NCBI RefSeq assembly: GCF_932274485.2
Contig: NC_065883.2
Coordinates: forward strand, 76,600,839-76,664,838
Origin: Patella vulgata
Lineage: Eukaryota > Mollusca > Gastropoda > Patellidae
DNA: 64,000 nucleotides
Direction: 5' to 3'
This document shows, piece by piece, positions 37,001-50,813 of the stretch. Each line of letters opens with the position of its first letter. Position 1 is the first letter of the stretch. The notes under the pieces were generated by a model, which ran no database searches, was not told the DNA's origin, and was given only the letters and a program-made list of their open reading frames with translations. The translations under genes and the position numbers were made by a program.

Positions 37001-40000
37001 CCCATGTCATAGACTGATCGTCTTCGTAGTCACGGTGATTTTCAAAGAGAAAGAGATAGAAATGGGGTTTAAAGTTCACTCGACACAAACTATGGTCATT
37101 TCGGGACTAACATATGGTTGAATTTTATTTCAATAATTCGCTTGCACATAGGAGTCTTTAGCAGTGGGAGGAAACCAGAGGACCTGGAGAAAACCCACAA
37201 GGTTGGACAGGCGACCCAACTCCTTGTCATGTACTGTCTGTTACCTGAAACAGTCCCATGAAATTTTGATATTGGTGTTTTAAAGTCTAAAATAGTCTTG
37301 TGTATGCCGGGCTTATACATTGTAGCTACTACCACTAGGGGCCGGGTATCATTCAGATTTGATGAAAAAAGGAAAGAAACTGAGCTTACCATCTATAATC
37401 TAATACACATATTCAGTTAATAGATTACCATGCAGAAAGTATTAAATACCATCAAGATTCATCAAATAACGCCCAGTTTGTGCTACCGTTTAGTTTAAGA
37501 AACACCATTTAGTTTTGACATCGGTCATCTAGTTTATGACCATTTAGTTTAGTTTTGATATTGGTCATCCAGTTTATGAACATTTAGTTTCATAAACTAG
37601 ACAACCGATGTCAAACTAACAGTAGCACAAACTGGGCGGTTTTTGATGAATATTGATAGTATTTAACACTTTCTGCATGGCAATCTATTAACTGAATATG
37701 TGTATTAGATTATAGATGGTAAGCTCAGTTTCTTTCCTTTTTTCATCAAATCTGAATGATACCCGGTCCCTAGTGTACATTACAAACAAAAATTAATTTA
37801 CAACACTAATGTCTACACATGGTTTTATAATAATAAAATTCAATATAATTAAAAACATATTTAATATCAATTATTGAAATTCCACAATAACTTAAACTGT
37901 GGAATAATGGTGAAGATTATTTCCCACCGTAATATAAATAATAATAATACAAGCAAAGATAACTCTATCTTACCTGGATGCATGGGATTAAAACCCTGAA
38001 ATCGCGGATCTCCCATCTGAGCCCCGGGTATCCTGGGATACATAGGTCCAGGTTCGGGATACGGAGGAGGGGGAGGGGGTGGAGCCTGTCCATGTTGCTG
38101 CTGCGCTGGATCGAATGGTCGAATTATTTCGGGTACTACAACAGAACATAAATCAATAAATTTCAGTTAAATACACCTACACTCAAATAACAGTTTAATT
38201 ACACCTACACTGAAATAACAGTTTAATTACACCACCTACACTCAAATAACAGTTTAAATACACCTACACTCAAATAACAGTTTAAATGCACCTACACTCA
38301 AACCACAGTTTAAATACACCTACACTCAAATAACAGTTTAAATACACCTACACTCAAATAACAGTTTAAATAAACCTACACTCAAATAACGGTTTAAATA
38401 CACCTACAATACACCTACACTCAAATAACAGTTTAAATACACCTATACTCAAATAACAGTTTAATTATAAATACACCTACACTCAAACAACAGCTTAAAT
38501 ACACCTACACTCAAATAGGTACAGCTTGGGACACCGGTCAAATTTAAGTTGTTGGAAAACGTATCACATATATTGAGTTAGTTGCTAGGCCTTAAGGTAG
38601 GGGATTTTAAGGGCTTTTAAACACAAAATTAAACAGTTTTATTCTCCAAAATATTATCGAGATTGACCCTTTAAATACACCTCACTCAGGTACTTTCCTC
38701 AGCCCACAGCGAGACTGAACATGGAACCTCCATATTGAGAACCAATGTCTTATTCACTGAACCACCACGGCTCGTATATTTTTTTTTTTTTTTTTTTAAA
38801 TGGGGTTTAACTCCACTCGACACAAACTAGGTCATTTCGGGACTAATACATGGTTTATTTTAAATTTCAATAATTCGCTTGCGCGTAGGGGTCTTTAGCA
38901 GTGGGAGGAAACCGGAGGACCCGGAGAAAACCCACGAGGTTGGACAGGCGACCCTACTCCTTGCCACGTACAACCGGGGATTCGAAACCACGCCAGTTGA
39001 CTCAATGACAGACTTTATGGTACAGAGCGCACGTGCTAACCATTCAGCCACCCAACCCCCTCACGGTTCGTATAATGAATATAAATATTTGTCAGACTTA
39101 CCAGTAGGAGCTTCTCCTATATTAATCTGTAACTTCTCCATGTGTTCACGTTCCTGGAACGCTTCACTGAATGGATTATTGTCCTAGTAAAATATATCAT
39201 ATCATATATCATCATCAGCACCAAAAGAATGGAACAAATTACCTCTGGAAGTCCAAAATAGTCCAAACTTGACTATATTTAAAGGAGCTAAATCGCTAAC
39301 ATTTGGGACCTAGGAATTGACAAAAGTGGGTCGCAACGCATATAATACTGTAATATAAATGTATATAAACTGATTTACATTCAATGGTTTCCGTTTTTAC
39401 TCCAATTTCAAATCAGTTATGTTCGGCGAAATAAGCCAGCAGTCTCAAGCGAGTGCAAATTTCTAGCGTCTGGTTATTCCAGTCTACATACGCCGTTTCA
39501 TTTAGTGCAATGTGTCTAGCCTTGTCCCTCTTGATACAACTGGGGCTGAAGCGCATTATGGTACACGAAAATGGTAAAATGTTTATTTTGTCTTAAATAT
39601 TGGATATCAGAGGCCCATCTTTTCCCGGTGGGATCACAACATGAATGTTGATTTAATTTGACAAATAATTCGTGTTTTCAATGTTGAAGATTTTGAATGA
39701 TATTGAGTTAGAGACTTAGCTACTTTAAATGACGTCTAAAAACCCTGTTATTTAACCAAACTTTTGAACTATAATTTAATTGTTTCACTTTCCATTTGTA
39801 TATTGTAATTTGACTATTGTTTTGTATGTATTTTTATAATCATATCTACATTGTAAAGCGCCACAGAGCTTTCAGACTGACTGAATATTCAGCGCTATAG
39901 AAAACGATTATTATTATTATTATTACATCACATATCATATCATTTTTATTGAAGTATACACAGGACCTCGGTTTTTCGTCTCATCAGAATGACTAGACAG

Positions 40001-43000
40001 CTGTCCTTGTTAGGCCCTCAGTCCTGCACCACTGACAAGGGGAAACCACATCGGAAAATCCTTATTTACTTTCTCAGCCAATGCAGGGATCGAACACCCG
40101 ACCTCCAGACTAACGCGTCAGCATCTTACCCACTTAGCCACTGTGCCCTTCCCCCCCTATGATACAACCCATGAGGTTGGACAGGCGACCCTACTCATTG
40201 TCACGTACAACCTGGGACTCCAAACCATGCCAGTTGACTCAATGACAGACCTTATGATACAGCGTGCACGTGCTAACCATTCGGCCATCCAACCACCCCA
40301 TTAATAATAAGAAACGATATTTTTACAGATAGACAAAGAATTAGCTAGATGAAGTCAGGGATCAAGACAAGAAACCAAAACCAAGACGATCACGAAAGAC
40401 ATGATCTAATACGCTCTCACATCAATAAATCATAAAGGATGTTTTAGAGATTGAAGAGGAATAAATCTGATCAAAATACCGATCTGTTTGTTTCGTTTTC
40501 TTATATTTTCGATGGCTTACACTACATGAAGATCTGACCAGTTGTACTGGGAGATTGAGTCAGAGCTCATATGAGCGGTTTTGGACTCTATGAAGCCAGG
40601 CATTCATTAATCAATCAGTGTTGGCGTTTCTAGTGGTTTACCCACAGTTCCATGCATGGCACGTTAAAAACTCGTCATAACAGACCGTTTCATTGGCTAA
40701 TTCCTCACATTAACCAGAATGCAGCTTATATAACAACTCTTTCAGATCCTAGTGTTGTGAAGACAAGTAAAACGAAATTTTGAACTTTAATAAACGAAAC
40801 GAAATAGGATCTGTGTTTTAACCAGATTGAATCTGCTTGGTAATCTTTATGGACATGATCCAATATGCTATCCCTAGAATCAGGGACCAAGAGGAATAAC
40901 CCTGCAAGATGGAGATGTAGTGATATAGAGAAGAAGGCAACTTACCCCGACTACAGTCATTGCAGCTGGAGGTTTAGGAATTGCGGGTATCGAAGGGTTG
41001 GGAACAGCAGGATTAGCCATACGTAACCTACTCTGCATATATACCTCATACTCTTGCCGAGCGCTGGGACTCATCCGCACAGAGTTGTTCCCTGGTCCTC
41101 GTGGAGCACGGCCCGGCTGATTCGGTCTCGGTCCTTGAAATCTTGATGGTGTCGGCATTCTAGGCGTGGCACTTATACGACCTCCAGGGGACATCTGACC
41201 CTGAGCTGGAGGTGCCATTTGAGGGGAAGCTATTGGTGTTGGGAAGTTTGGTTGCCAGTTTCTACCAAATTGTTCCTTCAAAAAAAATAAAACAATTTAA
41301 TATTATAATTTGTTTCTACTAAATATCTATTTGTTCTGTTAAATATCAATTTGTTCTGCTAAATATCAAATTTGTTCCAGTAAATATTAATTTGTTCTTC
41401 TAAATATCAATTTGTTCTGCTAAATATCAAATTTGTTCTGTTAAATATCAATTTGTTCTGCTAAATATCAATTTGTTAAAGTTAAAGAGAATTATTTAAA
41501 TAAAACTGGTACATATGTAAGTCCAGAAATAAACCTAGTTTGTGTCGAGTGGGTGTTAAAACACCATTTCTCTCTCGCTCACTGAACACAAACTGATCTT
41601 TCTTTATCTTAATAACTTGATTTCGTAATGGGCGTAAACTGATGACACTGGGAACCCATGTCTGGCAAGCAACCCTACAACCTCTCAATTCAATATATTA
41701 AAAAATCTGGATAACCTTGCCTACCTTTTGTTTATCACGGTAATCTTGTAAAAGTGACTGATGATTGCGTAATTGTTTACGATAACTATCCAGTTGTTTT
41801 TGTAGTCCCGATTGTTCAGTCGAAATACGTTCTAACTCCAACACATCTTGTGGGTTTAATTCATTACCAATCTTACGAGCCTAAAAGCAAAAAAAGAAAA
41901 AAGAAGATGACTAGTCATCAACATCAAGCGCCCTTGCACTTGTTTGGAAGAAATAAGGAAAAATAACTTGTTTATGCTATTGGTAATCAATATAAAAATG
42001 TATCAGATTTCGCAAACAGTGTCACTGGTCCTAATATTGTGGCCCTGTTTAGTAGATATTGCTCTCTATTTCTGAAAACAAATGACTGATTGATATTTAC
42101 TAGAAGATTTGAGATAAGTTATGACATTGAGCTCTGGTTTTAAAAATTAGACATGACTACATAGAAAATAGAGATATTTTGCACAGAATTTCATACTCTG
42201 ATCACAGTAGCTCGGCAAGGCACGGTCGCTACTCCCTGTAAGGTTTGCAAAACAACCTCTGCCTACCTCAATTAGCTGCTGTATGTTAAACAATAAACTT
42301 ATACATCAGAAAATAAAATACTATAATAGGTTAATGTTTGTACAAAGTTTCAAAAAGATTTCTTGAACAGATAATAAAATATGCTCCAGAAACAAAATCA
42401 GGATGGAAGGCTGGATTTCAGAAAATAAAATAATGGGTAAAATTATTTTACAGGTATCTTGAACAGTCAAATGTGTTTCCATGGAAAGACATAAAATTAT
42501 CAAATCTAAGAAATTCAAAATAAGTGCCATGAAAATATCTTGAACGATTTATGAGAGATGCTCCAGAAACAAATTTGTACACCAAAAACTAAGTAAAATT
42601 TGTTTCCATGGAAACACAAAAAATATAAATCTCAGAAATTCCTAAATAGCAAAAGGCACAACTACTGTAATAGGTTGATGTGTGTGCAAAGTTTCAGAAA
42701 GATATCTTGAACGTTTTATGAGATATGCTCCGGAAACAAAATTATACACCAAAAACTAAGTCAAATTTGTTTCCATGGAAACACAAAAAATATAAATCCC
42801 AGAAATTCCTAAATAGCAAAAGGCACAACTATTGTAATAGGTTGATATGTGTACAAAGTTTCAGAAATATATCTTGAACGGTTTATGAGATATGCTCCGG
42901 AAACGAAAACGGACGGACGGACCCCATTTCAATATCACTCCCTAACTTCGTTCGGCGCGGGATAAAAAAGAAATTAGGACTGTTAAAATTTTTGTACATA

Positions 43001-46000
43001 ATCATATGAGAAAGGCCTGGCAAGGAAAACTATTTAATCATACCAATGACAGACATAGACAAACCTGCTTCAACTAAAACCGTTTTTCCTATCTTTTAAC
43101 ATCCCTTAAAGATACATTAGGCTGACCTTAAAAATATCTTTGTTTCGCCTAACGCGACCGACTAACTAAAACCACCCCCGACTTAAATTATTTTATTGCA
43201 CTTTTCCGCGATCTTTTTATTTTATTTTGTGTGTCAACCTGAAATATATCACGAGAGTTATTTCCCTTTACTATGGCTATGGTTTGATTCATTATTGAAA
43301 CTGGTTATTCAAGACGAAAGCGTCATAGGTGTCGCTTCTCAACAAAATGGTTGCAGACGAAAGCACGTCCATTCCCACGAAATGATTCTGCCTCTATGTC
43401 TGTTGGCGTCGTTTTAAACATGACGACGATATTTTCAATATCCGTTTTCGAGAAAAATAAAGGCACAACCCGCACGATCGTTAAAAACGTGTTGAGGGAG
43501 TTTCAAATGTGAGTTTGTCGCAATTTGTGTGCGAGTCGTGCATCAAGAAAAATCCCGATGTCATTGATTTGTTTGCCAATAAAAGAAGACGAATGTTTGC
43601 ACCCGGAAAATTATCAAGCTGTCAAATTAGCTCTTAAAAAAAAAAATCTGAAAAAAAACCCGACCTACCGACCCTTCTCCTTGATTGTGGGTCGGGTTTG
43701 GTGAAACAAAGATATTTTTAAGGTCAGCCTTATGGGAGATTAGATAAAGAGCTGTCAGTTCTCACTATATAATAGTTAAAATCTAGATAGTGTAAAGGCA
43801 ATTTGCTGAAAATTTCAGTCATATTGATCCACTCTGAATAGATAATTTAGCGATTGAAATTTCGGCCTAGCCTCGATCATCATTACTAAAGTCTGTACGA
43901 TAAAAAACATAGTCTCGATTATCCATTTTATGATTAAATCATGAAAGTTGAGCAGCAAATCAGATCCTAATCCAATAAATATCGCAGACTAGCAATGAGC
44001 TAAAGAGTTGATTATGGTCTGGATAAGTTAATTAATGTCTAATTAATAATTTAGATAACTTTTCAGGCCTAAAGAAAAACCTGAAATAGGCAGATTTAGC
44101 TCTTGCATAATGTATGTTTAATTTCAGAAAGAGCACAGATTTACCGCTTGTATCTGGCTTGTAACCGCCCTAATCTCACAAAAAAGTAGAAATTTACGTA
44201 TCATTGTCGATCTTGTAACCGCCATAAAGTTATAAAAGTTATAAATGAAATTTACCTGTCGTTGTCGAGCTTGTATTGATCGTTTTGCCCGTTTTTGTTT
44301 CTGTGTTTGTTGTTCAAAGAGTTTGACTTGCATCTCGAGGAATTGACCCTGTTTCAACAACCAATCTTCATAGGGTATTCTCTTCGGGTCTAATTCACCG
44401 GGCATATCACCTGTGAATAAATTCATTCAAAATCTATACAAATCCATCGGCCTTTCATGTGTAAGACACGCTTTTGCTGCTGCACCTCGACTTGATTTCA
44501 GGAGAGTCATTAAACATGAAGGACTGATCCTTTATCAAAACAAAGTCATTGAATTGGAACTGATTTCTGATAAATGACTTTTCAATTTAACTATTATTAT
44601 TATCGCTTTCTCCTTGAAAATGAACAAAGGTTTATCTCGACCCCCGCTAGGGTTAGATACTGGGATATTCTAGTTCGTATAACTACCACAGACCCTTATC
44701 GTAATAATCAGGTAGAATTGATAACGGCATTGCTTCTTATCATAGAGAGAGAGAGAGAGAGAGAGGTTTAAGGTCCACTCGACACAAATCAGGTCATTTC
44801 ATGACTAACTTATGGTTCAATTTTATTTCAATAATTCGCTTGCGCGTATGGGTCTTTAGCAGTGGGAGGACATTGAAGGACCCAGAGAAAACCAACGAAG
44901 TTGGACAGGTGACCCTACTCCTTGTCACGTACAACCGGGGAATCGAAACCACAAAACAGTATCATCAACTGAATGGATCCATATAGTATAGTATCCAAAC
45001 AACACTTTTGAGTTGCCATGGCGAAAGGTTGCTGACATTAATGCTAAGTTAGTCTCTATTGAACTCCTGGCTGGTGTGAAATGAAATGGTGAGGAAATGG
45101 GGTTTAACGTCCTACTGTTCTGTCCCTACTGGGCTAATGAAGACGGGCATACGCCATACAGTGTGCTATGAGTGAAATTTTGCCCGGGCTGTATCAATAT
45201 GACCTACTATTATATCGAATTTCAACTGCCAAGGGATATTTTACGAGCATGCCAATGTATACACACGTCCACAGTTTTTCGATCCAAAGGACTAAACAGC
45301 TGTCCTTGTCAGGCCCTCCATCCTGCACCACTGACAAGGGGAAACTATGTCCGAAAATCCCGATGAACTTTCTTGGCCAATGCAGGGATGGAACACGTGA
45401 CCTCCAGGCTAGCGAGCCAGCGTCTCACCCACTAATTCCACCGTGGCTCCCCTCTGACGGCTGGTATATGACTAAAAATAAATACAGGTTAACTTACCAC
45501 TAGGGGGAGTGACTGGTGGTTGCGGTGGTAACATAGCCATTGGGTTGATAGGAGATTGCTGTATGCCTGGTGACTGACCACCGAATGGTGAAGGAGTTCG
45601 AGGACTTAGTTGACTGACTGGAGGTCGAACAGGAAACTGTGAAAACTGCTGAGTCATCATATCAATTGGTTGCTGGATACCCTGATCAGGCCCTGGCATT
45701 CTAAATAAAAAAACAAAAGAGATTTTTTTAAAAATAATTTTAACAACTGGGAGTTATAAATAAATTTGATGGTTTGGATTACACGATGACACACACATCT
45801 GATGAAAACAAACAATAAATGAATTGAGGTTCTACTGTTCTTGCTTGTTCTCGCCTAATGGGAAGAGAGAGAGAGAGAGAGAGAGAAATGGAGTTTAATG
45901 TCCACCTGACACAAACCGGGTCATTTCAGGACTAACATATGGTTCAATTTTATTTCAATAATTTGATTGCACATAGGGGTCTTTAGCAGTGGGAGGAAAC

Positions 46001-46223
46001 CGGAGGACCCAGAGAAAACCCACGAGGTTGGACAGGCTACCCTACACCTTGTCACGTACAACCGGGGAATTGAAACCACCCCAGTTGACTCAATAACAGA
46101 CTTTATGATACAGTGTGCACATGCTAACCGTTCGGCCATCCAACCCTCCAACAATAAATGAAATGAAGTGAGGTTTAAGTCCTACTGTTCAGCTCGGACT
46201 GGGCTAATGAGAGAGAGAGAGAA

Positions 46224-46274
<51 letters not shown>

Positions 46275-49200
46275 AATGGGGTTTAACATCCTACTGTTCT
46301 GCTCCCACTCAATAATTTACTTGCGCATAGGGTTCTACAGCAGTGTGAGAAAATCGGAGGACTCAAAAAAAGTCAAGCAGGGAATTGAAACCATGCAACT
46401 TGACTAGACCATTCAACCCCTCCTGGGCTAATAAAGACAGGCATACGACATACAGTGTGCTATGAAGGAAATTTTTCCTGAACAGCGGCAGTACAGCCTT
46501 TTTTTAAACTTAGTATATAAAAATGACTTTTGTTCCAAACATAGGTAACAACAAAATAAACCACACCAAGCAAATAAAAATTACCTTTGTTCCATTCTGA
46601 TTGCCATGCCTGGTAAACCTGGTTGCATACCTGGGCGGGGCATTCCTGGCATCATACCTTCAGGTGTCCCAGGTATATCTCTACGGGCGATCGCTTGTTG
46701 CTCTGCTTGACGTTTCTGTTCTTTCTTCTCCTTCATCAAAAAACATTTTACTCATAATAAATATCACAATAAATATAGCTTTTTAAATTCTAATGGGAGA
46801 AAATTTGGAAGCACAAGAAAACAAAACAAGAAGGTAGATATACTACAATAGAGATGGAAAGAGAGAAATGGGGTTTAACGTCCACTCGACACAAACTAGA
46901 TCATTTTGGGAATAACACATGGTTCAATTTTATTTCAATAATTCGCTTGCACGTAGGGGTCTTTAGCAGTGGGAGGAAACTGGAGGAACAGGTAAAAACC
47001 CACGAGGTTGGACAGGCAACCCTACTCCTTGTCACGTACGACCGGGGAATCGTAACCATCCCTTATGATACAGCGCGCACGGACTAACCATTCGGCCATC
47101 CAACCCCCCATACTACAATAGGCTGATATGTGTAAAATCGTTTCATAAGGATATCTTGAAAGGTTTAAGAGATATGCTCCTGAAACAAATGAATCGGAAA
47201 AAAAGGGTCCAGTTCACGACCCTCCTTTTAGTTTTATTAGAGTGAGGATGCCGCTGATTTTACACAGATGGTCCATAGGACATTGTCACAGACGTTGATC
47301 TGCTGACATTGTCCATGATGAATCTCAACCAAATACACATGCAGTTAGATCCATTTTAGGGATACATTAAGGAAACAAATGCATTATTGGGTGTATTTTT
47401 TTTTTCTTTTATTGGGTGTTGTATTCGTAAAAACTTAAAACACCTTTGATCTCTAAATGAGATGGTCGTAAATTCCCAAAATTAAAATATACAAAGATGG
47501 ACTCACTTCTTCTACCAGTTCATCCAGTAGTGTTTGAGGTTGAGCTGCTCCTGGTGGAAACATGCCAGGTCTTGGCCCCCCTGTAAAACCAGGAGGACTG
47601 GAACGAGGTCTTGGTCCTACAGGTCCAGGGAATCCAGGCGACCCTGGTGCAGCTTGATGTGGTCCTTGCATCCTCATTCCAGGAGGAGGTAACCGCTGTC
47701 CTGCATTAAATCGTGGTGAACCTGGTCTCATGTGCATCATGGGTCTCATTCCTTGAGCGGCTAATTGTTGCTGAAGAGCTGCTTGTCCCATATGAGGTCT
47801 CTCTGGTCGATAGAAACCTTGGGCTTGGGAAGATGGGGGCATCCCTCCAGGTGACGTTGGACCTTTACCCATTTCCATAAGACCCTGTTGGATCTTCTGT
47901 ATCATATGCTGTGGTCTTGTATCAAGGGTTGGAGATGTCATCTGTGGTTGGGTCTGACTTACATTTCCTTGAATATGAGAAAATGCTATCCTAGGATCTT
48001 GAGAAGGATCCATTCCTGGGAATGGAGATCTCATACCTGGTCCAGGTGTTCTCATGGCATGCTGAGCTGCTGCTGATTGTCCATACAGGATGCTGTTTGG
48101 AGAAGGTGTGAGTGTTCCTCCTCTTGGCGGCATGTAGGGTTGTCCATATGTTCCCTGAGTGTATTGATTGGTTGGGGTGATAGTCGCTCGTGATGCGTGC
48201 TGCATCGGGAATGTTTGACCTGGTGTGGTGGGCTGCGAGACAGAATGCGAAGGAGATCCATAGGGTACTTGTCCAGGCCCTGGATGGCCGAACTGAGGTT
48301 GAGAGACGTTGGGTCCAATTTGAGGGAATGGTGAGTGAGGACCTGAGGTAGTTGATGCAAACGGTGAGAGCGGACAAGATGATACTGGAGGACTGAATGG
48401 TGAATGAGCTGAACCTGCTGGGAAGGGAGACAACTGTTGGTCTGGGTTCATGGGTTGACTCATCGGAGATAGAACTGGTCCCAGCATGGGACCAAATGGA
48501 CTGTGCATCCCTGGTGTTCGTGGAGATGGCTGACCACTTCTGGGAAGAACTTTAGGAGAATGTAATCCACTGGCATCTGGGTTGGACAGTGGTATTCCAA
48601 TACTGGGAGACTGATGGGGGCTGGCAACATGATGTAAAGGTGAAGCCATTCCAGGGCCAAAATGAGGCCTTTGACCAATCAGATCTTGTTTGCTTGCCTC
48701 TTGACGACGTGCCTCCATATCTTTCCGTAATGCTTCAACAGTTCCTGCTAAATTCTGAATCTCCTGTTTTTCAGCTTCATCCATTCTATTCTCTACAGGT
48801 TTAGTGCCTTGTAGCAGAGCTGCAATATGACTCACACCAACAGGACCTTTACTTTTGTCGCTGGATTTAGATGTCCCTGCTTTCACTTCCTCTCCATCTT
48901 TTCTCTTCTGGCTAAATTCTAAAAATTTGGACTGGAAATCTTTAGATTCTGTTTTATCGTCTTCTGTTTTAACAGTTGAGGCCTCTTCAGTCTCTGCTGG
49001 TTTCTTCTCTTCTTCTTTAACTTCAGTTTTCGGTTCATCTTCTTCTCTCGGTTCATCTCTAGTAGGTGGTTTTTGTTCGTCCATGAAATCTAAATTTTCG
49101 TCTAACAGATTACTCTCTTCCTCTCCAAGTATTTTATCCAACTCGGGATCAGTGAATCTCAGAATATCAAAAGTTCCATCCGCACCTAAAAATTCAAATA

Positions 49201-50772
49201 ACATCAGCATATAATTATAATACAGAGAGAGAGAGAGAGAGAAATGGGGTTTAACGTCCACTCGACACAAAGTCATTTTGGGACTAACACATGGTTCAAT
49301 TTTATTTCAATAATTTACTTGCGCGTAGAGGTCTTTAGCAGTGGGAGGAAACAGGAGGACCCGGAGAAAACCCATGCGGTTAGACAGGCGACCCTACTCC
49401 TTGTCACGTACAACCGGGAAATCGAAAAACACCGCCAGTTGACTAAATGACAGACCTTATGATACAGCGTGCACGTGCTAACCATTCAACCATCCACGTA
49501 CCCTCATTGACAGACAGTCTGGTGATCACTAGTCCAGGGCTTGGACTTCAAACTTTTGCTTACTGATCAATTTTTAATGCATCTTAAGTACCTCTGATAA
49601 GCAAGATATTTCTAAGATTATGCCAATTTCTAACATTACACGTTATTACAACATATTTTTAAGTGCATTTACACATAAAAACTGTAAATAGAACTGTATA
49701 TATTATGTTATAAGGTTCAGTAATTTGTAAATCAAGGGATCTCTGACGTGCATGTCAAAATGTCCAAGGAACTTGTGAACAACAAGCAGTCGTTTCTTGT
49801 CCCATAACACTGAGAACAAACTGGTTACTGAGTCAAAGCCACGTGGCTCCCCTGGAAACAATGTAAACACTTTTACTCACTCAGTAAATCATCGTCAATT
49901 AGTTCATGTTTATCATCCTCCGATGATTGAGATGGTTTTGAAACTTTGGGATCAATATCAGGTAGATTTATCTCCCCTTCTGGTGGTACCACAGGCGTCA
50001 CAGGAGCTGCCGATTTTAACACAGGGTTTGAAATCATAGCTCCGGCACCGGCTGGTCGGAAAACATCGTCATCAGAGTTAGTTCCTTCTGATGTGGGAGG
50101 GAATGGTATGCCAGGACCCTGAGGAGGAGGAGGAGGACCTGGTGGTCTGAATACTTCTCCTTGTGGTTGGGGTCCTGGTAGACCAGGTGGAAGCTGACCA
50201 GCTTGCTGGGCTTTTTGTCTCATCTGTAAATATTGGGCTCTACGTTCAGCTATCATTTCCTGAAAACAATGAAGACATGTATATAGAGAGAGAGAGAAAT
50301 GAAATGGGGTTTAACGTCCTACTGTTCTGCCCAACTGGGCTTATGAAGACGGACATAATCCATACAGTGTGCTATGCGGGAAATTTTGCCCGGACAGCGG
50401 CACTTCGGCCTACTCTTATATCGAATTCCAACTGTCAAGGGAACTTTTACGTGCAAAGAAAATGTGTACACAGGAAATCAGTTTTCCATCCCATCCGACG
50501 ACTAGACAGCCGTCCTTGTCAGGCCCTCTATCCTACATCACTGACACGGCGGATGTAGAAAGAGAGAGTAATTGAGATTAACGTCCACAAGATACAAACT
50601 AGGTCATCACGGGACTAACATGTGGTACAATTTTATTTCAATAAATTGCTAGTGCTAAGGGGCTTTTTTTTAGGAGTGGTAGGAAATTGAAGTCACTCAA
50701 CTTGACTCAATGACAGTGTATATGACCTGAAGTGTTGGTATTTGATCACTTGAAAGATATGTGAACTGTACT

Positions 50773-50813
<41 letters not shown>

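Noticed and set aside
36536-39051. Recurring ORF family starting MAEWLARA and ending near SGFLPLLKTP
   Set aside because: Recurs wherever SINE family A occurs and is its antisense or sense translation, not a gene family.
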